Shown one piece after another: positions 12,998 to 24,719 of a stretch of 64,000 nt of DNA (position 1 is the stretch's first letter; each line of letters begins with the position of its first letter). Below the pieces are notes generated by a model. The model did not search any database and was not told the origin of the DNA. It saw only the letters and a list, made by a program, of their open reading frames with translations. Position numbers and translations under genes: made by a program. The stretch spans positions 15,326,710 to 15,390,709 of the forward strand of contig OU862910.1 in NCBI GenBank assembly GCA_917880885.1, in the 5' to 3' direction. Source of the DNA: Limnephilus marmoratus (Eukaryota > Arthropoda > Insecta > Trichoptera > Limnephilidae).

Positions 12998-13218
12998 GAT
13001 ACGTTTTAAGATTTTCACGGCCAAAAGCATTTTCGTTATTTGTTTTTGGAGTGTTATGCCGTGTTGCGCTACCTCCTTCTTTAGCCAACGTTTCGGACAT
13101 CGTTGCAGTCTACCGGATCTGCCGGATCTGCCCTGATGATGGACACTGCAACGATGTCCAAAACGTTGGCTAAAGGAGGAAGCGCAACACGGCATAACAT
13201 CCCAAAAACAAATAACGA
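12998..13218 (+). mobile_element. 221 bp foldback with hammerhead-like core (Penelope-type?)
   Basis: Flanked by the 13 bp direct repeat AACCATCATTTTG (12985-12997 and 13219-13231), so this is a true insertion into an RTE tail. The body is a large inverted repeat: the left arm (about 13033-13107) is complementary to the right arm (about 13144-13217), with shared ends such as GTTATTTGTTTTTGG. The right arm carries CTGATGA at 13133-13139. Hammerheads within palindromic ends are known from Penelope-like retroelements. No reverse transcriptase is present, so it is either a remnant or a non-autonomous form. Confidence 0.75.
13133..13167 (+). ncRNA. Hammerhead-ribozyme-like core, probably inactive
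   Basis: CTGATGA, then helix II GGACA/TGTCC around a 9-base loop, then AAAAC where GAAAC is expected, then a two-base-pair helix III from ACGT and cleavage-site T before GGC. The conserved G at the start of the GAAA box is A here. The opposite arm (minus strand, around 13090) keeps GAAACGTTGGC but lacks CTGATGA. So each arm has lost one half of the core. Confidence 0.5.
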
Positions 13219-13414
13219 AACCATCATTTTGTTTATCTGTAGGGGTAGACATCGGACCACCAAACTCGGTCTTGGCACACACTCCTTGCCTCTTTCACAT
13301 TCATACATCGTCTCACACATACTCTTCTATTGTAAGTTTTTTATATGATAAAAACATACTTTTATATTAATTAAAAGAAAGACACACACACTTTTATCCT
13401 TTTCAGAACTTCCT

Positions 13415-13522
13415 CTCCTTCCTTTCCCTGAAAAAACCCTGTACACAGCATCCCCAAAGATGACATAAGCCTTGAGGGATTTTTATCTCAGGGCCACCAT
13501 TGTGGAGCAGATTAAAAAAAAA
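13415..13522 (+). repeat. LINE/SINE 3' tail fragment
   Basis: Contains CAGAACTTCCTCTCCTTCC, then CACAGCATCCCCAAAGATGA, CTCAGGGCC and a poly(A) of nine. Matches the 3' tail of the CR1/Jockey-like LINE and of the SINE-like repeats. Confidence 0.7.
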
Positions 13523-14462
13523 ACTATAATTAAAATACTGTCTACACTTTTTTCTCAATTAAATATGTAGTAGGTAATTCTAACACGTCATTATGGGATT
13601 AAACACCACTCAGACAAATTGCTAGAAACGCCTCTGCATAAGGATTTTCACATTATTATACCCAGAATTATCTTTCTAGCTTGACGCGTGTAAACATTCG
13701 AGCATTTAATTTTCCGGGTAATTATCTTTTTCATGTTGCCACTAGAATAATAATTATGTAATCCCCATTCTCAGAGAAGCTTACGTGTAATGGCACCGGC
13801 AAAATAATTACACGATTGAAAAGAACTCCAAAGACTGTGAATTCCAGAGAAACGTACGTACTTGTATGGGTACAAGTAAGGCGAATGAAAATTATAAAGC
13901 ACGCCCTCATCGCTAGCTGTAGGATATCATAAATAATTTTTAATTGACTTTTAATGCTTTGCTGGAATTAATGACGAGTAATGAGCTGCCCTGGTGCCAC
14001 AGGATTCGCTGTTCATTCACTACCAGTTAGTTTCGACCGCAGCCCGCGCTTTACCTACCCTTTTACCGCATGCGGGGCTTGTGGCCAACAATATTTTTAT
14101 TTTCACCCCTGCGCGGCGAAAATGCGAAAAAAATTCAAACAACCGAATTTTAATTATGTTTTTCCTTTTGAGTCGTGCTCATTATTTTTGTTCTTTCCGT
14201 GAATTTATCAGACTTTGTAATAATGATGGAGGTATATTAGAGGTTCAAAATATTTTCAGGATACTAAATATAGAACAGAAATCGTATATTTTAATATTAA
14301 ATACTAGCTGAACTCCCTGGCATCGCTTGGGCTTATACAGAGTTTTTAAAAATTAGATTTAGACAGTGACGTTCCTCTTCTTTTTCCTTTTTTTATCACA
14401 CTGGAAGGCCTGGGCCCCTCACACTATAAACCATAAGAAAAATAATTTTCCTCAGGGCCTAT

Positions 14463-14806
14463 TTCAATTTGGGAGGCGGGATTGGGTACTGCCGCCCCGG
14501 GAACCTTTATTGGATAACCAACACCTATGCCATAGGTCACCCCAAGTGGTTCGCTCCTTTGGTGATTAAGCAGAGGTGCCCGGGTTCATGGGGTGAGGTT
14601 TGTCTAGGTATTGGAGGCTGATGACCAGGAAATACTGAACCCCAGATTCCTACCCACCCCATAAACCCTTTTCCTTCCCAGAACTCTCCTCTCCTTCCTT
14701 TCCCCCAAAAAATCCTCCACACAGCATCCCCAAAGATGACATAGGCCGTGAGGGAAATTATTTTCTTAAGGGCCTCCTGTGTGGAGCTCATGTAAAAAAA
14801 AAAAAT
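14463..14806 (+). repeat. SINE-like repeat, near full length with poly(A)
   Basis: Begins near GGGAGGCGGGATTGGGTAC, continues GGGTTCATGGGGTGAGG and CCTACCCACCCC, and ends with the hairpin-forming tail (CCACACAG ... CTGTGTGG) and a 12-base poly(A). About 345 bp. Closest relative in the window is 62668-63018. No clear pol III boxes. Confidence 0.75.
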
Positions 14807-14919
14807 CTTCGGAGATGCCGTGTGAAGTGTAACTGTTGTAACGTGTAAAGTGTTTTTAACGAAAAGAATTAGACGAACATCTAGGAAGGTAAAATGTATG
14901 AAGGATGTACGTATGGATG

Positions 14920-15090
14920 AATGAATCCACCCTTTTCACTGCGGTCGAGATAGTCCGGTTGAAGAGGTTAAAACGACTTCCTCAACCAGTCATTCCCGAT
15001 CCGACCCGCTACGGAGAGATTGGATCTACGTATCCGCCGCCAAAAACCTGTTCGTACCTCAACCCACCTCAAATTTGTTTATGTGAACAT
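14920..15090 (-). repeat. Fragment of the SINE-like repeat
   Basis: Shares AGGTTAAAACGACTTCCTC, AACCAGTCATTCCCGATCCG and CGTATCCGCCGCC-type blocks with the copy at 23875-23990. Confidence 0.55.
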
Positions 15091-15204
15091 GGTAGCCGTG
15101 TTAAATAGTGCCTTTTTACTCCACCAGAGTTCGCATAAGCGTTACGCGCTGTCAAGTCGGAATAATCAAAATTACGCGTGGTTTATTGTTCACGGAACTG
15201 TGTT

Positions 15205-15402
15205 GGGTTGTTTAAAAAATTTGAACAATCATCAAATATTTGAAGTTAATTTTCAAGTTCTGTGTAAGTTCTACTCAAGTGCGGTTATTATATCATTATA
15301 ATAAAACTGATATAATCACAGAACTTTAATAGAAATTTCACAGAACATGAAAATTAACGTCTAATATTTGATGAATTGTTCAAATTTTTTGAAACAACCC
15401 GT
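15205..15402. mobile_element. Foldback/MITE-like inverted repeat
   Basis: The left arm starting GGGTTGTTTAAAAAATTTGA (15210) is complementary to the right arm ending AATTTTTTGAAACAACCC (about 15401), arms about 65 bp. Another small palindrome lies near the centre (TATATCAT/ATGATATA-like). Confidence 0.7.
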
Positions 15403-15499
15403 CCTTATTGAGCGTTTTTGAATCATGCGTGCCAAACTCCACATACGTAACGTTTCACAAAGTCAATCAAAATATCATAAATAGGAACTATCGGTGGTC

Positions 15500-16408
15500 G
15501 GAGTACAGTTATACACAATTAAAATATTATATCATTTTAAAATACAATTCTAAAATAACAATTCTTACAACTAACAATAACAAAAACCAGGTCCTTAACA
15601 AATAAAACACTGAATATACCGATAACACACACCACACATGAACAAAGACACTTTCAGTATTATGCAACCAAACTTTTTAATTGCATGCCCATTACTTTGA
15701 AACAAATACTATCTGCAAATACATCTACAAACATTCATAAAAAACATATCACTGACTGGATTAAAAATCAAGATATTAACTTTATACAAAACATTATTAT
15801 TCCTAACCAAACATAATAAAACTATAAAAAGTGTAAAATAAAATAAACCTAAAATTTAAGTAGTTTTTCAAGTATCCAACGCAACCCTTACAATACATAC
15901 ACTTACAATTTGTATATGTGTGTACATATGTGTATGTGAATGTGTATTCGTATGTATACATATGTATATATATATATATATATATGTGCATGTACATGTA
16001 TGTATATGGATGTGTATGTATGTGTATGTTTATATATATATTTTTTTTTTATATTTCTCTAATATATACATAAAAAAAACTTTTTTTTCTCTTCTAAATG
16101 TTCAATAACTATTAAAATAAAAAAAGTAAAAACAATAAAACTTTCTATTACAACACATAAATACTTGTCACACATAATCATAAATAAACACGTAAACACC
16201 TCAGCACAGGTTCTCCTAGTGAGGTGTTCACGAAACATACAGCAATACCTATACACAGTTTCACCTTCACAAACCTACCTTACACCCAACATAATAAAAT
16301 TGCAAAATATATTATGTAAAAATGTTTTCAAAATTTATCGATTATGTAAAAATGTTAAAGGTAAATACTGTAATACATAGAAATAAATAAATAAATAAAT
16401 AAATAAAC
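15500..16408 (+). pseudogene. Jockey-like LINE tail with AAATAAAT-type end
   Basis: Frame 15637-15800 reads HEQRHFQYYATKLFN then CMPITLKQI and HITDWIKNQ, the last block of a non-LTR RT. Below it is an AT-rich 3' UTR with a TG/TA microsatellite (15905-16040), ending in (AAAT)n at 16380-16408, as other Jockey-like copies in this window do. Confidence 0.6.
15905..16040. repeat. TG/TA-rich microsatellite
   Basis: Impure runs of TGTATATG, TATATATA and TGTATG units. Confidence 0.8.
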
Positions 16409-16959
16409 TGACTAAGTCTATAAATGGCTACACTGAGACTAGCTAAACAACAGTCTCACGAAGGCGAACAAAGCTATTTAATTTAGAAAATTACGAAATA
16501 CCTCGAATTGAAAACAGAGCTTAATAAATTTACACGCGAGTAATTGCTGAAAAGTGGCCCTAAATTAACAGTGTAACGTAAATCCTCGAGGTGGGTCCCG
16601 GCATTTACCCACTTCTAACCACAATTCAGAAATCGGAGCGATTTGATTTAATATGGTGAGCAAATGAGCATACTTGGATCAATCACATTAACGTTTGATG
16701 TTCAAAGTTCGATACGAACTCCTTGAAATCGACTATGTAAATACAAATTACGCATGGCGCTGGGAAAAGGGCACAGATCGTCTGATGTTTCTTGATGACA
16801 CTCATCGCCGCTTTCATCAATAAAAACTGAACGAATGCTTAGTTAAGTATAAATTAATACTCTTAGCGAAAGACTTACTTCTAAAGGAAAGTTAACAAAG
16901 ATTAAATTTGATATTTTAATGAAAATAGTTATGTAACTAAAAAAGATAACACAAAAAAT

Positions 16960-17690
16960 ATTAGGATTAAATTTCAAACTAGGATGAGAAAAATTTTAAA
17001 ATGAAATCTATCTCCTAAAAATTTTGTTAAAACAATAAATACTTGGGCAATACCTCTATTAACATACTCATTTGGCATAATTAAATGGTCCAATACAGAT
17101 TTAGGTAGTTTAGAACGATTAATTAGAACTACGTTAACAAAGTTTAATTGCCAAATTCAGCTATGGAACGAATTAATTTACCTATAAATTTAGGAGGTAG
17201 GTGTAGTCAAAAATGCTTAGAAATTTTTTTCCATAGGAAAGCTAATAGCTTAGAAATGCACAAAATGTTTGCAAGGCAGATAGAAACATTACACCTTTAA
17301 ATTTATATGACGAGAATCCAACATTCTTAGAAAATAAAATTATTCACGAAAAACACTTCAATTATCTCAACCAAACATAACACAATATAAAAAAATAACT
17401 TATATTATTGATGTAGCTATTCCAAATTCCTGTAATATTCAAAAATCTGTTTCTGAAAAAATAAGAAAATATACAGATTTAGGTTTTGAGATTAAATGAA
17501 TTTGGCATCTCAGATTATAAAAATATTACCATTTGTTATTTCGGCTACTGGCATTATACCTGGCTCTCTCATTCAAAATTTAGGCATATTAGATTTGTCA
17601 AAGAATTTATATATAAAAATGCAAAAAATCAGTCATTTTAAATACATGTTACAAAGGATTTTTTAAATATTTATATTGAGGGATCAGTAG
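16960..17690 (+). pseudogene. R4/Dong-like LINE, RT C-terminal remnant
   Basis: Plus-strand fragments read VKTINTWAIPLLTYSFGII then KWSNTDL and LIRTTLTKF at 17025-17150. Further on come YIIDVAIPNSCNI and KYTDLGFEIK at 17400-17500, then ISATGIIP-like and YIKMQKS. These blocks characterise the C-terminal part of some insect non-LTR RTs (I associate them with R4/Dong-like elements). Several stops and frameshifts show it is dead. Exact clade is an inference. Confidence 0.6.
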
Positions 17691-17959
17691 GATTAATAGG
17701 TCCAATTAGGAGTTCCACAGAGCCGAACCCTCTGATATGAAAATATCTTGCGTCGGTGAATTATTTTCCCCTTTTCTATCTGGTAGATTGACATGTTGTT
17801 CTTGTATTGTTTTGTAATACTTATATAGTGCACAGCGTGGACTGACTAGATCAGGGGTGGGGAACCTTTTGAGCATGGCGGGCCAATTGGATGTTCATAC
17901 TTTAACCCGCGGGCCGCACTCCGATTTCCGTCTCGAGGGGGGGGGGGGGGGGGGGAGCC

Positions 17960-19450
17960 ACATTCGAATCAAAGAACTAGTTTTACCAAAACTAATTAAA
18001 AACGGTTTTCCTGAAATTCTAGCTGCCCATAATCTGCAACCAGAATTTTATAACTGCCCTTTGATCACGAGAATGGTTTCCGTCAAAATTTCTAACTAGT
18101 TTCAATTTAGATTATATTTGCATGCGGGGAATTAAAACTACATTCTGAACATTTCGATTTCGTAACATTCAAGAAAAAGGTCAAATTAATCTTTAAAAAA
18201 AAATCAACAACCATAACAACACCAATCAAAATGTTATAACTTCAATTCCTAGCATATCAAAAATTAACATCACAACATAGTTTATATTTATTGAATATAC
18301 TAAGTAAAATGTATGTTATAAAAGTGAAAAATAGTAGTTTATATATTATATTTATATATAGTTTATATTTATTGGAAAATTTAAGTAAAATGTATGTTAT
18401 AAAAATGAACTAGCTGTAAAATAACTCCTACGCCAAGCTCAAGAGCTAGTACTCTTCATTGGCGTAGAATTTAAAAAATCATGTATCTTTTCATTAAATA
18501 AAAAAAAAAATATGAAAATGGCTTTCCTCTAATTCTGGCAGCATAAACTACGAAACTAGAATTTTAAAAATGCACTTCCAACATAAGAAATGCGTCAGCA
18601 AAAGAAATCACACCTGATGCGTTGTCGTTGTATTCTTAACACAGAACTGGTTTTAATTACAGATTGAATCTGTACGCGGGGAATTAAAACTATACTCCGA
18701 ACGTGAAATTGCTTTCCTCTAATACTGGCAGCACATATGCAACTGCACATTAAATAAACTGCTCTTCACACGAGAATGGTTTCTTATGAAACGCGTGAGA
18801 TAAAACCCCATCAGGAATTTTTTCGCTGCATTCTAAACACAGAACTGGTTTTAATAATAAAGTAAGTTTGTACGCGGGGAATTAAAACTCCACTCAAAAC
18901 ATGAAAATGGCTTTCCTCCAATTCTGGCAGCACAAAGTACGCAACTAGAATTTTATAAATGCACTTCTAACACGAGGAATGCCTCAAAAAATGAAACCCC
19001 ACCTGAATTTTTTTCGTTGCATTCTAAACACAGAACTGGTTTCAGTCGTAGGGTAATCTGTACGCGGAGATTTAAAACTACTGAGTGTAGCCATTTTACT
19101 GAATACATGTAAATAGCTTTATTCTAATACTGGCAGCACAAAAGCAACTAGAATTTAATAAATGCACTTCAACGAGAATGGATTTCTACGACATGCGTAA
19201 GCAGACGCAACCACACATGGAATTTTTTCATTGCATTTTGAACACAAAACTGGTTTTTCGATCATAGAAAATTGATTGTGAGTCCTTAGCTTTAATTAAT
19301 ACTGCACCTAGAACACCAAAATGGTTTTACCTTCGAAATGCGTTAAAGTTAGCAGATGAATCCGCAACAGGAATTTGCATTGTGAACACAAGATTGGTTT
19401 TACCTTTAGAATGAATCTGTGTCTACTTGTCAACCAGTTTAAATTAAATT
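17960..19450. repeat. ~190 bp diverged tandem array inside the hAT element
   Basis: The unit contains GGGGAATTAAAACTAC, GGCTTTCCTC, TCTGGCAGCA, CAACTAGAATTTTATAAATG, and CACAGAACTGGTTTTAAT. About five to seven copies at roughly 190-200 bp spacing, decaying towards both ends. Repeated ends CACAGAACTGGTTT occur near 18640, 18839 and 19028, with weaker ones at 19240 and 19390. Confidence 0.75.
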
Positions 19451-19588
19451 GTCCTCTGATTACGTGAATGGTTTTCTACATTTTGTAGCATATTTATTGT
19501 CCGCAATATAATTTATGTTTATTTAACTAATTACAATAAATTAGATGTAATGATTTTTTATGCCAGAAGTGTGGCAATTATTATGGCA

Positions 19589-19918
19589 TTAATTTAAGGG
19601 ACGTGCTTGAATTAATATAACCAGTGATTCCTGACTTAATTTGGGGAGATTATTATATCTAGCTTTTAGTTCATCATCGCTTCGTAATTGAATAATTTCG
19701 TGCTGCAGATTATCAGGCACATTCGATGGTTCGACGTTGAACGGTGTAGCAAATATGTTCAAATCCGTTTGCTCTCTTTTCACGTCCTTAAATTGTTTAA
19801 ATTGTTCATGAAATGCCTCACTTAATTTCGCGCACTCACCAGTGTATTCAAACGATGTAGAAGGCTTTTGTCCTTGCAATGTTGGAAAATGCGTCGTGTT
19901 ATTCATTTCGATTTGCAC
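19589..19918 (-). pseudogene. hAT transposase C-terminal fragment (GTF2IRD2/ZBED-like)
   Basis: 110 codons with NIFATPFNVEPSNVPDNLQ then HEIIQLRSDDELKARYNNL. That pattern (F.NPF..... P..LQ.E.I.LQ.....K..) is known from hAT-family transposases and their domesticated GTF2IRD2-like relatives. The fragment lacks the catalytic core and most of the dimerisation domain, so it cannot encode an active enzyme. Confidence 0.75.
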
Positions 19919-20526
19919 TTTCCACGGCCTTAATTTAATTTTTAAATGATTTCACGTTTCACCCAGCTTCAACTTTTCTTTTCTTCGTAGTTGTCATTAA
20001 TAGGATATGATTGATTTACTATCCACTTTACTTCCGCAACGATGACTAGAAATTAATGTTTATGACAGAGTGCCTAAGATTCCCCTCCGAATAGAGTTGC
20101 CATCAATTCTGAAATATCGGGACCGTCCCGTACAAGAAAATTAAAAGTTCCGATGGAATTTATTATCGTTTCACAATAACAAATTAAAATAAAAGTAAAA
20201 TGTTATTTGTATCTAAACTACTCGCTATTAACGATTTTGTAATAACGTCTTAAAAATGCATCTGAAACACCGTGAAAAAACCATCCCATTCTGTGTAATT
20301 TTTGTGGTTCTTTTAGCAGGCCGCACCCAAAGTGCCCGCGGGTCGCACCAAAAGGCCTCGCGGGCCGCAGGTTCCCCACCCCTGGACAGATGATCGTTTG
20401 GGGAAGTGTGTGAAAGGATTTAGTTTTTCCTGTGGGGAAAATTTCAACCGGACATTTAAATCTGGTGCGTTAAAATAAATCTAAACGAAACAGAAAACGT
20501 AAAAAGACATAGAAAAAAAAAATAAC

Positions 20527-20975
20527 AGATTGTGCAAATTAACAAACGGTAGATGTGAAACCTACAGAAAACTAAAGTGGGGGAGACTACGAAGCACTTT
20601 TTTTAACAATTTGAAGGTTGATTTTTTTTCATATTTTTGTCGTCGAATTCCAGTGCACCTTTAATATTTAATTCTGAATTTGAAATATGAGATCGATAAA
20701 AATGAGAGAAAAAATATAGGTTCTTGTCCCAGTTGCGACCGTCACCTTTATTGGAGTGAAAATTTCTTTAGCACCGCTGTGATTTGAGACTAGATGAAAC
20801 GAAAATTTACGATACTAAAAAGAGACAAACACACACATCTATAGGATTTAGCTTTGCGAGAAAATGATATAGTATAATCAGTCTCCTTTTTGTACGGTGC
20901 TCTGTAGCCTCCCCACTCTTGTCTACTTTAGTTTTTTGAAGGTTTTACTTCTACCTCGCGTGAATTGCACACTTA
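20527..20975. mobile_element. Foldback element, ~450 bp
   Basis: Left arm GTGCAAATTAACAAACGGTA then GAAACCTACAGAAAACTAAAG pairs with the right arm (20893-20975), whose complement reads GTGCAATTCACGCGAGGTAG and AAACTAAAGTAG. Arms 60-90 bp with indels. No coding content. Confidence 0.65.
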
Positions 20976-21419
20976 CATATTTTTTCAACGATTTGCTTTC
21001 ACTAAAATATAATCATTGACTTTAGTTAGTTTATACGTTATTTCACTATCTTATTTTGCGTAGTAAATTGCAAAGAAATTATTTTGTCATTTCGATACCA
21101 ATTTAATATTGAGTCCCATTTTAAGCGATAGGACGGGAAAGCGTTTTTGAAGTGTTGTTTCTGTAATTAGTTTGTGTTGCTTGAAAGGAAACTTCTTGGA
21201 GTTGTCACGTGATGTAAATATATAATTTGCCGACAGAAAATACATTGTTTCTAGGTATTTCAAACTTCGGGTCAAAATGAAGGTTACAACATTCTGAGGA
21301 AAAACGGCTATTGTTACTTGAATTTAATAATTAATTATAATAAATAATATTATTCTTAAATGTATCTCTAGTTAGAAGCCTAATGGAATATAACTAGGTA
21401 GTTTGGTCTCCATCTTACA

Positions 21420-22112
21420 AAATCCACATTAATAAAGTTGTGCGAATACAAAAAAAAATTCTGCGTTTTATAAATTTTAAATTAAATATCCCATAAGAAG
21501 ACTTAAAATATAACTTATTATAAAATACTATAAAAATACACACACTAGAAGACAGACGTAAAATAAACGACTTAATATTTTTATTAAAAATAAAAAACTC
21601 TAAATTTGACTGTTGCGAACTCCTGCAACTCACAAACTTACGAATACCGACAGTAACTACACGACAAAATACACTACTCTACTGTAGCATTCATAAGCGG
21701 AACTACATTGCCCACTCTCCGATACAACGATTTCACAATATGGGAAATCAGTACTTAGGTGATATTGACATATTTAACATAAACATGGCGAATTTTTTGG
21801 ATCTTGTAAAAAACTTATTCCAAAACTATTGCTAAACATATCTGTATTTTTGTAAACCTATGAAATTTCTGTATTTTTGTATTTTTATGATTTGCGTGCT
21901 TTTTTATCTAGTTTTACTTTTATTATTTCTATATCTGTTTTATTCCTAAACGTTTGTCTGTTTTTCTGTAAACCTATGAAATCGCTGTATTTTTGTATTT
22001 TTATGACTTGTGTGCTTTTATATCTAATTTTATTTTTATTATTTCTGTATCTGTTTAAAAATCATCTGTCATGAATTAATTGTACTACCAAACATGTAAA
22101 AACCATTTGGGC

Positions 22113-22149
<37 letters not shown>

Positions 22150-22165
22150 AACAAATAAATAAAAT
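21420..22165 (+). pseudogene. Jockey-like LINE tail with multiple frameshifts
   Basis: Reading across frames gives RIQKKF, RKINDLIFLLKIKNSKFDCC, LQLTNLRIPTVTTRQNT and NYIAHSPIRRFHNMG, which align with the intact-looking tail at 59654-60133 (DLIFMFKIVNG, HIPTRTTRSKI). A ~117 bp tandem duplication in the 3' UTR follows (TGTAAACCTATGAAAT at 21853 and 21970). Ends in (AAAT)n at 22116-22165. Confidence 0.7.
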
Positions 22166-22382
22166 AACAGACTGAGCGTTTTCCTTGAGATTTCTTATTA
22201 AAGATTATGGCGGTATTAGGGGAGTCCAGAATCATAGATATTTTAATAATTAACAAAAAATTTATACATACGAAAAAAATTAAAATCATGTTTTTTTGGC
22301 ACCGTAAGATTTTTTTTCATGCCCAAGTTTTAAGATTGAAATTGTAAAAATAAACCAGTAGAAACAAAGTTTATTTACTATA

Positions 22383-22738
22383 ACACATTTTTTTTTACTT
22401 TAGCTCCACACAGGAGACCCTGAGGATAATAAATACCCTCAGGGCCTGTGTCATCTTAGGGTATGCTGTGTAGAGCTTTTTTTTTAAGAAAAGGAAGAAG
22501 AGGAAGTTCTGGGAAGGAAATAGCCATGAGTAATGGGAAGGAATCTGTGGTTCAGTGTGCTCAGGAGTGTCGGACGTATGAATCCATCCCTTGACAAACC
22601 TCACCCCATGAACCCAGCTACCCTGCTAAGTCACCAAACGTAACGAACCACTTGGGGTGATCTATGGCAGAGGTGTTGGTTGTCCAATAAATGGTTTCCG
22701 GGGTGGCGGTACCCTTACCCGCCTCCCAAAATGTCTTT
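22383..22738 (-). repeat. SINE-like repeat copy
   Basis: Inverted copy with poly(T) at 22388 (AAAAAAAA complement), hairpin tail and the GGGTTCATGGGGTGAGG body. Confidence 0.75.
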
Positions 22739-23139
22739 TAAAATTATAAGTCTATTTTCAAATGTCTTTGAAAATTTTTTTTTGGTTTTAACGAGGATTA
22801 AACCTTCTTACCCAGTAAAAGGAGTCGTCATCCTCCCAACTGACCCGAATGCCGAATGGATACGACCGACATTATTTCATATATTAAGTGCTGTATTGTC
22901 ATCGATTTCATGCCTGCGTGTATATGTGTGATTGCCACGAAAAGTTAATAGAATGTATTGTCATCGACAATGAGTCTGTCCGCCGAGTTTCAGCTCGATC
23001 AAATGTCGCGAAGAGGGTGAATTTTCACTTCCAAGATGACATTTCATTCATCCATTCGTTCAATCTAGAAAACAAAAGTGAAAATCAAATAGATGTTTAA
23101 AAAAATACACAATTGATAATCCTGCGGAGGAAAAACTAG

Positions 23140-23600
23140 AAGTGGAAACTTATAAAGGAAGGAGCTATACCTCAATATCTAATGCTGCGTACGAACAGGT
23201 AGGGATTACTGCGAACCGAGTCACGAATTATGGGAAAGGAACGAAGCAATCGCAAGCGGCTTTTTAATCGTTTTTACATAATACTTTATTATTTCGAAGG
23301 GTATCATTATCATTACATAGTATAAAATGAAGTCGCTCAAAATGTATGTGCGCATAGATCTTTTAAACTACGCAACGGATTTTCATGCGGTTTTCACGAA
23401 TAGAGAGAGTGATTCAAGAGGAAGGTTTATATGTATAATACATGCTTATTATTGTAGAGAAAAGCCGAGAAATTCAAATATTCAATTCAGGCAGCGGGCA
23501 GCGGGCAGCTGGCAAGCGGGTGGTGTGGATTTTATAACGGTTGGGTAATGGCGTTGTGTTTCGTTAGCCACAGTAACGTGTGGCCGGGTCTGCTAGTTTA
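23140..23600 (-). repeat. 'CTAGCAGACCCGGCC' interspersed repeat, inverted
   Basis: The minus strand begins AACTAGCAGACCCGGCCACA and GTTACTGTGGCTAACG, the same edge as at 11198. The body includes GAGAGTGATTCAAGAGGAAG, a block I associate with widely dispersed insect repeats of uncertain class. Confidence 0.6.
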
Positions 23601-23664
23601 CAATATAATAAAACGTATTTAATATTCAGAACCAACTTTATTGACCTTTTTTGGCAATAGCTTC

Positions 23665-24092
23665 ACACAGGAGGAGATAATATTTCCACGAGGAAAACAA
23701 TTTCCCTCAGAGCTTATGTCATTTTTGGAGATGCTGTGTGGAGGGTCTTTTAAATGAAAGGTAGGCGAGAAAGTTCTGGGAAGGATAAGGTACGAGGGGT
23801 GGGTAGGAATCTGGGGTCAGTGGGTCAAGGAGTGACGGACGTATGAATCCATCCCTTCTACCAATATGCAAAGCAATGGGTCAAGGAGAGAGTTTAGCTG
23901 GAGAGGTCAAATGGTCTTCCTCAACCAGTCTCTCCCGATCCGGCCAGCCTTGCAGTAATTTGGCAGGCGTATTTGCCGCCAAGACCCAGAAAAACCTCAC
24001 CCCATGAACCCGGGCACCTCTGCTAAATCACCAACCGACGAATGGGTGGCCTATGGCAGAGGTGATGGTTACCCGACTTCCAAATTGCTATC
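23665..24092 (-). repeat. SINE-like repeat, longest copy
   Basis: Contains the hairpin tail, the CCACCCCTCGTACC junction and an extra ~130 bp block (GGAGAGGTCAAATGGTC ... GTATTTGCCGCC) missing from the shorter copies at 14463 and 62668. Confidence 0.7.
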
Positions 24093-24330
24093 CGTATATT
24101 CCACGTGAATATATTTTTTACTGGAGTTCCTTAATGAATTATTGAAAAACGTGAATTTAAACTCTGAACGAAACCGAATAATTCTTAAATTTTTTCAGAT
24201 ACTTGATCATATTTTATATTCCACTAAAAAAAATCGAATGTTATAACAATAATTCTAAAAAAAAAATCATTATGTTGTGTAAATATCATAATTAGCCTAT
24301 GATTAGTTCTTACATTGCCTTAGTTGTCTA

Positions 24331-24719
24331 TGGGGCCATTCAAGTATTACGTAACGCACTTGGGTGGGGGGGGGGGTCTTATGAAACGTTACTGTGCGTT
24401 ACGAGGGGGGGGGGGGGGGTTCGAACAACGCGTTACGTAACATGTTTTTCTTTATTTAGATAAAAAAAACTAGGGAATTAAAATCTTCCAAGTTGGCAAT
24501 CCTTTTCGTTCTCGAAATCTCTTGTTTTATTTACTAGGTACCGCAAACGCGATTAAAACAAGAAAAAAGGTATTTAAGCGACTTTCCAGTACTTTGCGCA
24601 ACTTAATTGTGACTTTCGGGTAAAAATTGTCACTTTATATATTGCCACGCGTTATATGGGGGGGGGGGGGGGGGGCAAAAATCTTCAAAAATTGCGTTAC
24701 GTAATACTTGGACGCCCCC
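24331..24719. mobile_element. TIR element (MITE) with TA duplication
   Basis: Left TIR GGGGCCATTCAAGTATTAC then GTAACGC; right end complement GGGGGCGTCCAAGTATTAC then GTAACGC. TA flanks both ends. 389 bp, non-coding, with three long G runs (around 24366, 24403 and 24658). The superfamily is not certain. Confidence 0.8.

Larger units (their letters stand above)
12955..13340 (-). pseudogene. RTE-type LINE tail, split by a foldback insertion
   Basis: On the minus strand the right part (13232-13335) reads AGACGATGTATGAATGTGAA, then GGTCCGATGTCTACCCCTAC. This matches the ends of the RTE copies at 36655-36740 and 54850-54920 and encodes the CMNV-like terminus. The left part (12969-12997) supplies the TTAGTTAGTTAG tail. 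A 221 bp element separates them, with a 13 bp duplication. Confidence 0.7.
17852..20384 (-). mobile_element. hAT transposon, degenerate, 2.5 kb
   Basis: Ends are CAGGGGTGGGGAACCTTTT at 17852 and its complement (GGTTCCCCACCCCTG) at 20384; both ends continue with GC-rich 'GCGGGCC' sequence, typical of hAT TIRs. Flanks are GACTAGAT and GACAGATG, compatible with a damaged 8 bp duplication. A transposase remnant lies at 19589-19918 on the minus strand. Most of the interior is a diverged tandem array. Confidence 0.85.
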
